DNA of 17,251 bases from Desulforudis sp. (GTDB taxonomy: Bacteria > Bacillota > Desulfotomaculia > Desulfotomaculales > Desulforudaceae): NCBI GenBank assembly GCA_014859075.1, contig JACUUW010000016.1, positions 1-17,251 of the forward strand, given 5' to 3'. Positions within the stretch are counted from its first letter, which is position 1. The number at the start of each line of letters is the position of its first letter. Of this stretch, positions 7,204-12,546 are shown one piece after another. The translations under genes and the position numbers were made by a program. Below the pieces are notes generated by a model. The model was not told the DNA's origin. It searched no databases and saw only the letters and a list, made by a program, of their open reading frames with translations.

Positions 7204-8212
7204 GAGCGGTGTCTTTATCATTGCCGAAGCGGGCGTCAACCATAACGGGAACCTTGAAACAGCCAAAAGGCTGGTAGACGCGGCAGTGGTTGCCGGTGCT
7301 GATGCAGTGAAGTTTCAAACCTTTGTCCCGGAAGACGTCGTCACCGGCAGCGCCGAAAAAGCACTGTACCAGAAAGCTAACGTAGCCGGGGGCCGGGAGA
7401 CACAGCTCGATATGATCCGGCGCTATGCACTTTCCAAAGAGAATTTCCACACCCTTTGGGACTGTTGCGAGCGGGCTGGGATCATGTTTTTGTCCACGCC
7501 GTTCGATTATTATAGTGTGGATTTCTTGGATCAGCTGGGTGTTCCGATATATAAGATTCCTTCGGGAGAGTTAACTAACAACCGTTTTTTGGGGTACGTA
7601 GCCACGCGGGGGAAACCGCTCATAGTCTCCACGGGAATGGCCACATTGGGCGAAGTAGAGGAGGCGCTTGAGGTGTTACAGGATGCAGGTGCACGTGAGA
7701 TTACATTACTGCACTGCACATCGGCTTATCCGACGCCGTATGAGGAGGTCAACCTGCGGGCTATGATTACGCTGCGGCAGGCTTTTGGATTACCCGTTGG
7801 TTATTCCGACCACACCCCGGGCACCGAGGTGGCGGTGGCTGCGGTAGCTCTCGGAGCCCGGGTGATCGAAAAACACTTTACGCTCAGCTGGAATATGGAA
7901 GGACCTGACCACAAAGCATCACTGGAACCGGGTGAACTGGCGGGCATGGTACGGGCTATCCGCAACGTGGAGAAGGCTTTGGGCGACGGGCGGAAACGCC
8001 CCAGCCCCGGTGAGCACGATGTTATGCGCACGGCTAGGCGCAGCCTGGTTGCAGCCTGTGACATTGCGGAGGGCGAGATGATTACAGAGGATAAGCTGGC
8101 CATCAAGAGACCAGGAACAGGCATCCCACCGAAAATGTGGTGTCTTGTCGTTGGTCGAAGGGCGCGCATGGACATCCCGGCGGATACGGTCCTTACGTGG
8201 GACATGATTTGA
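7193..8212 (+). CDS. legI: LegI/NeuB-type N,N'-diacetyllegionaminate synthase
   Basis: This enzyme is predicted to condense the LegG product with phosphoenolpyruvate to form the nine-carbon acid. Its 339 residues match the NeuB family. The TIM-barrel part begins FIIAEAGVNHNGN (8-20), followed by DAVKFQTF (37-44), GYSDHT (about 203-208) and EKHFTL (about 226-231), which hold metal and PEP ligands. The C-terminal SAF/antifreeze-like domain starts near residue 280 with RRSLVAACDIAEGEMI and includes IKRPGTGIPPKM. The ATG sits inside the 3' end of legG with AGGGGG about 6 nt upstream, so translation is probably coupled. Sialic acid synthase is the closest alternative. The neighbouring LegB, LegC and LegH proteins favour legionaminic acid. 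Confidence 0.94.
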   Translation: MVLKSGVFIIAEAGVNHNGNLETAKRLVDAAVVAGADAVKFQTFVPEDVVTGSAEKALYQKANVAGGRETQLDMIRRYALSKENFHTLWDCCERAGIMFLSTPFDYYSVDFLDQLGVPIYKIPSGELTNNRFLGYVATRGKPLIVSTGMATLGEVEEALEVLQDAGAREITLLHCTSAYPTPYEEVNLRAMITLRQAFGLPVGYSDHTPGTEVAVAAVALGARVIEKHFTLSWNMEGPDHKASLEPGELAGMVRAIRNVEKALGDGRKRPSPGEHDVMRTARRSLVAACDIAEGEMITEDKLAIKRPGTGIPPKMWCLVVGRRARMDIPADTVLTWDMI

Positions 8213-8233
8213 TTATTGTTTGGGGGCAGACCC

Positions 8234-9298
8234 TTGAGGCAAGCCGAATTACTCGAGAAAGTCAAGGTAAAACACGACGTGTCCATTGTGCGCGCCCTGG
8301 AGCAGATGGACCAAGCGGCTCGGCAAATTCTCCTTGTTACCGGCGATAATGACCGGTTGATGGGCACCATTACCGATGGGGACGTCCGCCGTGCTCTCTT
8401 AGAGGGCGTGGATTTGCATACGCCTGTTACCGGCATAATGAATTCCCACCCCAGGGTGTTACCCGTGGATTCTCCCCGTGATGCCGCCCGGCGGCTTATG
8501 GTGGAGCAAGGCATCCGCCACGTTCCTTTAGTGGATACAGAGGGCCGAGTCGTCGATCTGGTCCTGTGGCAGGACATTTTTCTACCCCGGGTGGAGAGTC
8601 GTTCCGAAGCGGTAGTAATTATGGCCGGGGGTCAAGGCACACGGCTCGATCCCTTTACCAAAATCCTGCCTAAGCCGATGATCCCCCTGCGGGACAAGCC
8701 CATCGTGGAAGTGATCATGGATCGGTTTTGCGGCCAGGGATTTTCCCGGTTTATTCTATGCCTTGGTTACAAGGCCGAGATCGTCCGCCTGTACTTTAAC
8801 GACGACAATCGATCCTACCGGACGGAATTCGTGCAGGAGGACACGCCGCTTGGCACTGCCGGCGCGCTTTCCCTCCTGATGGAACGGGTCGATGAAACCT
8901 TCATTCTAACTAACTGTGACATTATTGTGGAACTTGACTACATCCATTTACTGGAATACCACCGCGAGAACAATTACGCCCTGACTGTAGTGGGGACTTT
9001 AAAGGAATTCGTCGTGCCATATGGAGTCTTGCATATGGAGGACGAGGCTTTCTGGATCGAGGAGAAACCCAATTTCCACTTTCTTGTGAACACTGGTCTC
9101 TACGTACTGGAGCCCGCAGTGCTTCCGTTGATTCCAAAAGGTGTCCGGGCCGACATGCCTGAAGTCATTGCGGCCGTCAGGAAGGCCGGGATGCGCATCG
9201 GCGCCTACCCACACCACGGGCGCTGGTTCGATGTGGGCCAGTGGGAGGAGTACCAGCGGACTCTTCGCCTTTTTGAGACCATAGATTCGGGTGAATAG
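8234..9298 (+). CDS. ptmE: PtmE-type CBS-domain nucleotidyltransferase (sugar-1-P guanylyltransferase)
   Basis: In Campylobacter jejuni, PtmE activates glucosamine-1-phosphate with GTP, feeding a GDP-linked legionaminic acid pathway. Counting from the TTG at 8234, the 354 residues have a pair of CBS domains at about 8-120 (TITDGDVRRALLEG and RHVPLVDTEGRVVDLV are typical strings). A nucleotidyltransferase domain follows from about 126, with AGGQGTRL (131-138), LPKPM (145-149) and GTAGAL. This TTG has GGGGG (8222-8226) 7 nt upstream. The in-frame TTG at 8216 has no ribosome-binding site. The gene starts 21 nt after legI and ends 2 nt before legF. The CBS pair may bind an adenine nucleotide and regulate activity. 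The substrate is inferred from the homologue. Confidence 0.85.
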   Translation: MRQAELLEKVKVKHDVSIVRALEQMDQAARQILLVTGDNDRLMGTITDGDVRRALLEGVDLHTPVTGIMNSHPRVLPVDSPRDAARRLMVEQGIRHVPLVDTEGRVVDLVLWQDIFLPRVESRSEAVVIMAGGQGTRLDPFTKILPKPMIPLRDKPIVEVIMDRFCGQGFSRFILCLGYKAEIVRLYFNDDNRSYRTEFVQEDTPLGTAGALSLLMERVDETFILTNCDIIVELDYIHLLEYHRENNYALTVVGTLKEFVVPYGVLHMEDEAFWIEEKPNFHFLVNTGLYVLEPAVLPLIPKGVRADMPEVIAAVRKAGMRIGAYPHHGRWFDVGQWEEYQRTLRLFETIDSGE

Positions 9299-9300
9299 AT

Positions 9301-10008
9301 ATGCACCGGGGAGTTTCGTTTCTTGGTTTTATACCCGCCCGCGCCGGGTCCAAAGGTATCCCGAGCAAGAACATCAGGTTGCTTGCCGGGAAACCCCTAA
9401 TTGTGCACACCATCCAGGCGGCTAAAGAAAGCGGCATTTTTGATTGTCTGGTGGTTTCCACTGACGGTAAGGAAATTGCCAAAATAGCCGGGGAAGCAGG
9501 TGCAGAAGTTCCGTTTTTGCGCCCGCCGGAATTGGCTACCGATGATACGCCGGGGATAGATACATTGCGCCACGCTCTTCGGTGGTTTGAGGAGCGGGGC
9601 AAGCAATACAATTGCGTTATGTATTTGCAACCGACCAGTCCGTTGCGTTCTGCGGCGGATATAATGGCGGCAGCGGATCTGTTGATTGACCGCAATGCCG
9701 AAGCCATCGTTTCGGTGTCCCGGGTTGAGCATCACCCTTGGTGGAGCAATGTCCTGCCGGCAGACGGCTGTATGAAGGATTTTCTGAAGCCGGACACTGC
9801 CACAAACCGTCAAGAATTGCCGGCATATTACCGCTTGAACGGAGCAATCTACTTGGCCCGTTGGGATTTTATCCGCAACCGGAACTCCTGGTTAGGACCG
9901 CATACCTATGCCTATATTATGTCGCGGAAGCGCTCGGTAGATATAGACCAAGAGATTGACTTCATAATCGCAGAGGCTTTAATAGCTGTCAGGGCCGGGC
10001 GGAACTGA
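9301..10008 (+). CDS. legF: LegF-type CMP-legionaminic acid synthetase
   Basis: This cytidylyltransferase is predicted to activate the acid with CTP to the CMP-sugar used by Maf. Its 235 residues match the NeuA/LegF family. IPARAGSKGIPSKN (11-24) is the CTP-binding signature. YLQPTSPLRSAADI (108-121) and YYRLNGAIYLA (about 177-187) are family motifs, and VDIDQEIDF near the C-terminus holds metal-binding aspartates. The ATG has GGGTGA about 6 nt upstream and follows ptmE after 2 nt. It is the last gene of the operon. Its final codons (AVRAGRN) lie in a short GC-rich stretch that also reads as a different protein in another frame, so the C-terminus may have been formed at a recombination junction. 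Confidence 0.92.
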   Translation: MHRGVSFLGFIPARAGSKGIPSKNIRLLAGKPLIVHTIQAAKESGIFDCLVVSTDGKEIAKIAGEAGAEVPFLRPPELATDDTPGIDTLRHALRWFEERGKQYNCVMYLQPTSPLRSAADIMAAADLLIDRNAEAIVSVSRVEHHPWWSNVLPADGCMKDFLKPDTATNRQELPAYYRLNGAIYLARWDFIRNRNSWLGPHTYAYIMSRKRSVDIDQEIDFIIAEALIAVRAGRN

Positions 10009-10067
10009 CCCGCGCGCAGGCGGCGTCACTGGTGCACCGGTTCATGGAGCACCAGAAACTGCTCTAA
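9993..10067 (+). pseudogene. Possible 3' remnant of a gene ending in an S-layer homology (SLH) domain
   Basis: In a frame different from legF, the sequence reads GRAELTRAQAASLVHRF and then MEHQKLL and a TAA stop. The string ELTRAQAASLVHRF closely resembles the end of an SLH repeat (PxTRAEAAxLLxR), and the codons are GC-rich, unlike the preceding legF codons. No start or upstream part of such a gene remains. It may be the tail of a gene into which the leg operon was inserted. It is short, so chance remains possible. Confidence 0.4.
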
Positions 10068-10105
10068 CCAGCGGAAACCCTGAACTCTGAAAGTATCGGA
10101 AGCGG

Positions 10106-10131
10106 AGCCGGCGGGCGGGTACTCGCCGGCT
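10106..10131 (+). terminator. GC-rich hairpin, possible terminator after legF
   Basis: AGCCGGCG (10106-10113) and CGCCGGCT (10124-10131) form a perfect 8-bp stem with a 10-nt loop, which two G-U pairs could lengthen. Only TTT follows, so intrinsic termination would be weak. It lies about 100 nt past legF, between convergent genes, and could act in either direction. Confidence 0.35.
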
Positions 10132-10163
10132 TTGCCGTGTGGGGAGGGCATAAGGGCTCTTTC

Positions 10164-10246
10164 GGTAGGTTTCGAGCGAAACCTCCGGCAGTCCGCCCGG
10201 GACGCCCGGGGCCCGCTGGAAACCCTGGACCACTGTGTTCGCAGGG
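10164..10246 (-). pseudogene. Degenerate second copy of the 3' part of the neighbouring small gene
   Basis: Positions 10165-10245 align with 10319-10400 at roughly 80% identity by hand, with a perfect 18-nt core (CTGGAAACCCTGGACCAC) and a 1-nt indel. The minus-strand reading VVQGFQRAPGVPGGLPEVS followed by LETYRK mirrors VVQGFQQAAVILGGLPEVS followed by QETHRL in the intact gene. No start or in-frame upstream part is seen, so this looks like a leftover of a tandem duplication. Confidence 0.55.
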
Positions 10247-10258
10247 CTGAACCGGACC

Positions 10259-10663
10259 TCAGGCCCAGCGGTCCAGACCCTCCTTTTCCCACTTGTCGAA
10301 GCCCTCCATGACCAAGCGGTGGGTTTCCTGTGACACTTCCGGCAGGCCGCCCAGGATGACCGCAGCCTGCTGGAAACCCTGGACCACCGCGTCGCGCAGG
10401 ATGGAGATCTTGCTGCGGTCACCGCCCGCCAGGTTCTTGGCGAAATCCAGAATCCGCTTGGCGGTTTCCTCGGCGCCCCAGAAGCCAAGAGCCGGCTTTT
10501 TCAATTCCGATTGCTTGGTGATGTTGATCCGTGTGTATTCGATTATTATTTCAATTTCGGTGCTCGCCACCAGTTTGCCACGGAAGAGTTTACGAGTCTT
10601 GCCGGATTCGATGGTCAACAATTGGGGCAGGTGGAGATGGTTGAAGAGACCGAGAGCCTTCAT
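10259..10663 (-). CDS. Small flagellar-region protein of unknown function
   Basis: This is a 134-aa soluble protein. The N-terminal 40 residues (MKALGLFNHLHLPQLLTIES, then KTRKLFRGKLVASTE) look extended and basic. The C-terminal 75 residues are helical, with KRILDFAKNLAG and RDAVVQGFQQAAVILGGLPE as the most family-like part. This part resembles the helical domain of DUF5610-type proteins found near flagellin genes, but I hold that loosely. The ATG (10663-10661) has GGGAGG (10672-10677) 8 nt upstream. The GTG three codons earlier overlaps that site. The gene converges with the leg operon and diverges from the flg/fli operon. A partial, decayed copy of its 3' half lies just downstream. Confidence 0.7.
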   Translation of the reverse strand: MKALGLFNHLHLPQLLTIESGKTRKLFRGKLVASTEIEIIIEYTRINITKQSELKKPALGFWGAEETAKRILDFAKNLAGGDRSKISILRDAVVQGFQQAAVILGGLPEVSQETHRLVMEGFDKWEKEGLDRWA

Positions 10664-10687
10664 GCCATGCACCTCCCAAGGATCGTC

Positions 10688-10795
10688 TTATTCTCCCTGA
10701 ATCGGCTGATTATCAACGAATCTGTAGGCCCATCTTTTAAAACGGGCCGGAATACCCATATTCATCTCGTACAAAAAGCCTAAAAAACTTTCCAC
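10688..10795 (-). CDS. Possible 35-aa small protein upstream of the 134-aa gene
   Basis: A minus-strand frame begins with GTG (10795-10793) after GGGAAAA and encodes MESFLGFLYEMNMGIPARF followed by KRWAYRFVDNQPIQGE. It ends 24 nt before the next gene, with that gene's GGGAGG site between them. The amino-acid mix looks protein-like and no overlapping gene explains it. Its ribosome-binding site is weak. A start at one of the internal ATGs (10765 or 10759) is also possible. It could equally be the tail of a lost gene. Confidence 0.3.
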   Translation of the reverse strand: MESFLGFLYEMNMGIPARFKRWAYRFVDNQPIQGE

Positions 10796-10863
10796 TTTTC
10801 CCAAAATATTCGGGACCGAAAGAAGGAATTCGGAGGAAGGTGTCAAAGAAGCATTTCTAAAGA

Positions 10864-10900
10864 GGGAAACATGTGCCAATGTGGAGAAAAAATGGTACTT
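10864..10900 (+). repeat. 37-bp direct repeat, copy 1 (upstream of the riboswitch)
   Basis: The block starts with GGGAAACATGTGCCAATGTG and ends AAAATGGTACTT. It matches 11253-11289 at 34 of 37 positions, including 20 identical bases at the left. Inside is an interrupted palindrome ACAT-6 nt-ATGT (10869-10882). It lies just ahead of a -10-like TATATT and the riboswitch, so it may be an operator or an unusual promoter element. Confidence 0.85.
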
Positions 10901-10905
10901 CCTAG

Positions 10906-10911
10906 TATATT
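10906..10911 (+). promoter_or_regulatory. Candidate -10 box for the flg/fli operon
   Basis: TATATT lies just upstream of the riboswitch, and transcription would start near 10915-10918, where its first helix begins. No good -35 hexamer is found 16-18 nt upstream. That position falls inside the 37-bp repeat, so an activator or another sigma factor may replace it. Confidence 0.35.
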
Positions 10912-10914
10912 GTC

Positions 10915-11014
10915 TGACCCCGCCAGGGCAAACCGGAACGAAAGTCTGGGGCGCAAAGCTACGGGTCCGGCGGTTCCGTTGGGAACCAGGACGGCTGAGC
11001 CGCAAGGGGGTTCA
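10915..11014 (+). promoter_or_regulatory. c-di-GMP-I riboswitch (GEMM) ahead of flgB
   Basis: The aptamer core is clear. CAGGGCAAACC (10924-10934) is followed by a stem capped with a GAAA tetraloop (CGAAAG) and then GGGGCGCAAAGC (10948-10959). These match the GEMM signature GGGCAAACC, GAAA and GGACGCAAAGC. A second arm, 10962 to about 11003, ends GGACGGCTGAGCCGC. The outer helix can form between TGACCCC (10915-10921) and GGGG/TCA (11006-11014). A terminator hairpin follows. By analogy with the riboswitch ahead of flgB in Clostridioides difficile, ligand binding probably switches flagellar operon transcription off. Confidence 0.9.
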
Positions 11015-11021
11015 CTTTCTT

Positions 11022-11056
11022 CAGGGTTGCCCTGTAAGGGGAACCCTGTCACTTTT
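11022..11056 (+). terminator. Riboswitch-controlled intrinsic terminator
   Basis: CAGGGTT (11022-11028) pairs with AACCCTG (11042-11048). The inner CCCT (11030-11033) pairs with AGGG (11037-11040) across one mismatch, and TTTT follows at 11053-11056. GGGTTC (11008-11013), the 3' strand of the aptamer's outer helix, can instead pair with GAACCC (11041-11046) and break the hairpin. Bound ligand should therefore favour termination. Confidence 0.75.
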
Positions 11057-11252
11057 GTCGAACCCCGTTGTTGCTGTTGACTGAAACCGGCAGGAGCATT
11101 AAGGTGCGGGAGAAAGGCATTTTCTAAGATTCTGGAATAAATTTACACCTGGTCCGGAAGACGTTCAACTACGTAAAAAAACTTGGTTTTCCAGCAAAAA
11201 ATTTGGTACAAAGAAGGATTTCACATGTAGCTGTCAAACAACTACCGGTCAA
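11057..11252 (+). other. Leader between the riboswitch terminator and repeat copy 2
   Basis: No gene is seen in these roughly 200 nt. The left part is mixed in composition and the right part AT-rich. A weak promoter-like pair, TTGACT (11077-11082) and TAAGGT (17 nt later), is present but poor at the -10. GCAAAAAATTTGGTAC (11194-11209) partly echoes the AAAAATTGGTAC end of the 37-bp repeat. Confidence 0.4.
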
Positions 11253-11289
11253 GGGAAACATGTGCCAATGTGCCGAAAAATTGGTACTT
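11253..11289 (+). repeat. 37-bp direct repeat, copy 2 (immediately before flgB)
   Basis: This is the second copy of the element at 10864-10900, differing at three positions in its right half. It ends 19 nt before the flgB start and just ahead of the ribosome-binding site. No -10 box follows this copy. The ACAT-6 nt-ATGT palindrome (11258-11271) is preserved exactly. Confidence 0.85.
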
Positions 11290-11308
11290 TTCGTGAGGGG
11301 GTGTCCGG

Positions 11309-11704
11309 ATGATAAACAAGGATCCCATAATGACGATGCTGACCCGGGCGTTGGACGCCGAAGCCTTACGGCAACGGGTGATTGCGGACAACATCGCCAA
11401 CCTGAACACCCCGGGCTTCAAACGGTCGCAGGTCGACTTCCGGGCTTTCATGGACGCCGCCCTGTCCGGCGCCCCGGGTTGTCTGAAGCAAACCGACCCC
11501 CGGCATCTCCCGGGTCGGACCGGGGGCGGGGCACGCCCGCACGTGGAACAGGTGGCGACTTCACACCGGGCCGACGGCAACAACGTCGACCTGGACCGGG
11601 AGATGATCGAACTGGTCGAAAACGCCCTGGGCTACCAGGCGGTCAGCCAGTTCTGGACCAGTAAGTTCGGTATCTACTCACAGGTCATCAAGGGTGGGAG
11701 GTGA
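11309..11704 (+). CDS. flgB: Flagellar basal-body proximal rod protein FlgB
   Basis: FlgB forms part of the proximal rod of the flagellar basal body and is exported by the flagellar type III system. Its 131 residues match the family. The N-terminal signature LRQRVIADNIANLNTPGFKR (20-39) is the rod-protein motif. The C-terminal helix has NNVDLDREMIELVENALGYQ (about 91-110), which pairs with the N-terminal helix in the coiled rod fold. The ATG is preceded by GAGGGGG (11295-11301) at 7 nt. It is the first gene of the flg/fli operon, downstream of the riboswitch leader. The middle (about 45-80) is Gly/Pro-rich and variable, as usual. Confidence 0.95.
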   Translation: MINKDPIMTMLTRALDAEALRQRVIADNIANLNTPGFKRSQVDFRAFMDAALSGAPGCLKQTDPRHLPGRTGGGARPHVEQVATSHRADGNNVDLDREMIELVENALGYQAVSQFWTSKFGIYSQVIKGGR

Positions 11705-11710
11705 TAACTC

Positions 11711-12127
11711 GTGAATTTCTTCAAGAATTTTGCAATCAGCGGTTCCGGAATGACGGCCGAGCGCCTGCGGCTCGATCTAATCAGTAACAACATCGCCAAC
11801 ATCAATACCACCCGAACCGCTACGGGCGGTCCCTACCGGCGGCAGGTGCCTGTTTTCGCCCAGCAGCTCGAGCGGACCCGGCGGGGTCTGGAGGGCGCCG
11901 GCGTTAGGGTGAATGCCGTTCTGGAAGATCCCAGCCCACCCCGAACGGTGCACCAGCCCGGGCACCCGGATGCGGATGCGGCCGGCTACGTGGACTACCC
12001 GAACGTGGACTTAAACCGTGAGTTCATCGACTTGATCGGAGCCAGCCGGGCGTACGAGGCAAATGCCGCGGCGCTGGAGGCTGCCAAGCAGATGGCTGGC
12101 CGCGCCCTGGAACTGGGCCGCGGATGA
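11711..12127 (+). CDS. flgC: Flagellar basal-body rod protein FlgC
   Basis: FlgC is a proximal rod subunit stacked on FlgB. This one has 138 residues, a little under the usual 145-150. The N-terminal rod signature reads SGSGMTAERLRLDLISNNIA (10-29), followed by NINTT. The typical GPYRRQVPVF (about 40-49) and the C-terminal GYVDYPNVDLNREFIDLIGA (about 94-113) and SRAYEANAAALEAAKQM are present. The GTG start has GGAGG (11697-11701) 9 nt upstream, overlapping the flgB stop region. It lies 6 nt after flgB and 17 nt before fliE, so the three are co-transcribed. Confidence 0.95.
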   Translation: MNFFKNFAISGSGMTAERLRLDLISNNIANINTTRTATGGPYRRQVPVFAQQLERTRRGLEGAGVRVNAVLEDPSPPRTVHQPGHPDADAAGYVDYPNVDLNREFIDLIGASRAYEANAAALEAAKQMAGRALELGRG

Positions 12128-12144
12128 CTAAGGGGGACTAGGCC

Positions 12145-12435
12145 GTGGTTAAGGAGATTACTTTACAGCCCTTGTCCGTGCCGGTTGAGCCCCGGCGGGA
12201 CACAGGGGCATCCGGCGCCGATTTTGGCGTGCTCCTGAACGAAGCCATCAACCGGCTGAATGACAGCCAGGTTCGGGCGGACACCGCCGTGCAGCAGTTT
12301 CTGGCCGGAGAAGTGCAGGACGTGCACCAGGTGGTGATCGCCCTGCGCGAGGCCGAAATAACCATGCAGTTGGCCTTGGAAGTACGGAACAAGTTGTTGG
12401 AAGCTTACCAGGAACTGTCCCGCATACCGCTCTAG
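12145..12435 (+). CDS. fliE: Flagellar hook-basal body complex protein FliE
   Basis: FliE connects the MS ring to the rod and is needed for export of rod proteins. It has 96 residues, within the usual 95-110. The protein has the family layout: a variable N-terminus, DFGVLLNEAINRLNDSQVRA (about 27-46), then EVQDVHQVVIALREAEITMQ (about 55-74) and LALEVRNKLLEAYQELSRIPL at the end. The last string is the best-conserved part of FliE. The GTG start has AGGGGGA (12131-12137) 7 nt upstream. About 110 nt separate it from fliF, and no further gene is visible there. Confidence 0.94.
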   Translation: MVKEITLQPLSVPVEPRRDTGASGADFGVLLNEAINRLNDSQVRADTAVQQFLAGEVQDVHQVVIALREAEITMQLALEVRNKLLEAYQELSRIPL

Positions 12436-12546
12436 CCGTTGTCCTGGGGCGGTACTGGGTTGGCGTACGGAGATGTGTGCAGTGAACGGTGACGATCCGG
12501 GTCGGCTTAATCACCGCACGGACGCAGGGAGGGATCGCGCAGCCGG

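Noticed and set aside
8216..8233. TTG at 8216 as the ptmE start
   Set aside because: No ribosome-binding site precedes it, whereas the in-frame TTG at 8234 has GGGGG at a 7-nt spacing.
10864..10883. Sigma-54 -24 box (TTGGCAC) on the minus strand of the 37-bp repeat
   Set aside because: The required GC at -12 with correct spacing is missing in both copies, and on the plus strand TTGGTAC also lacks it.
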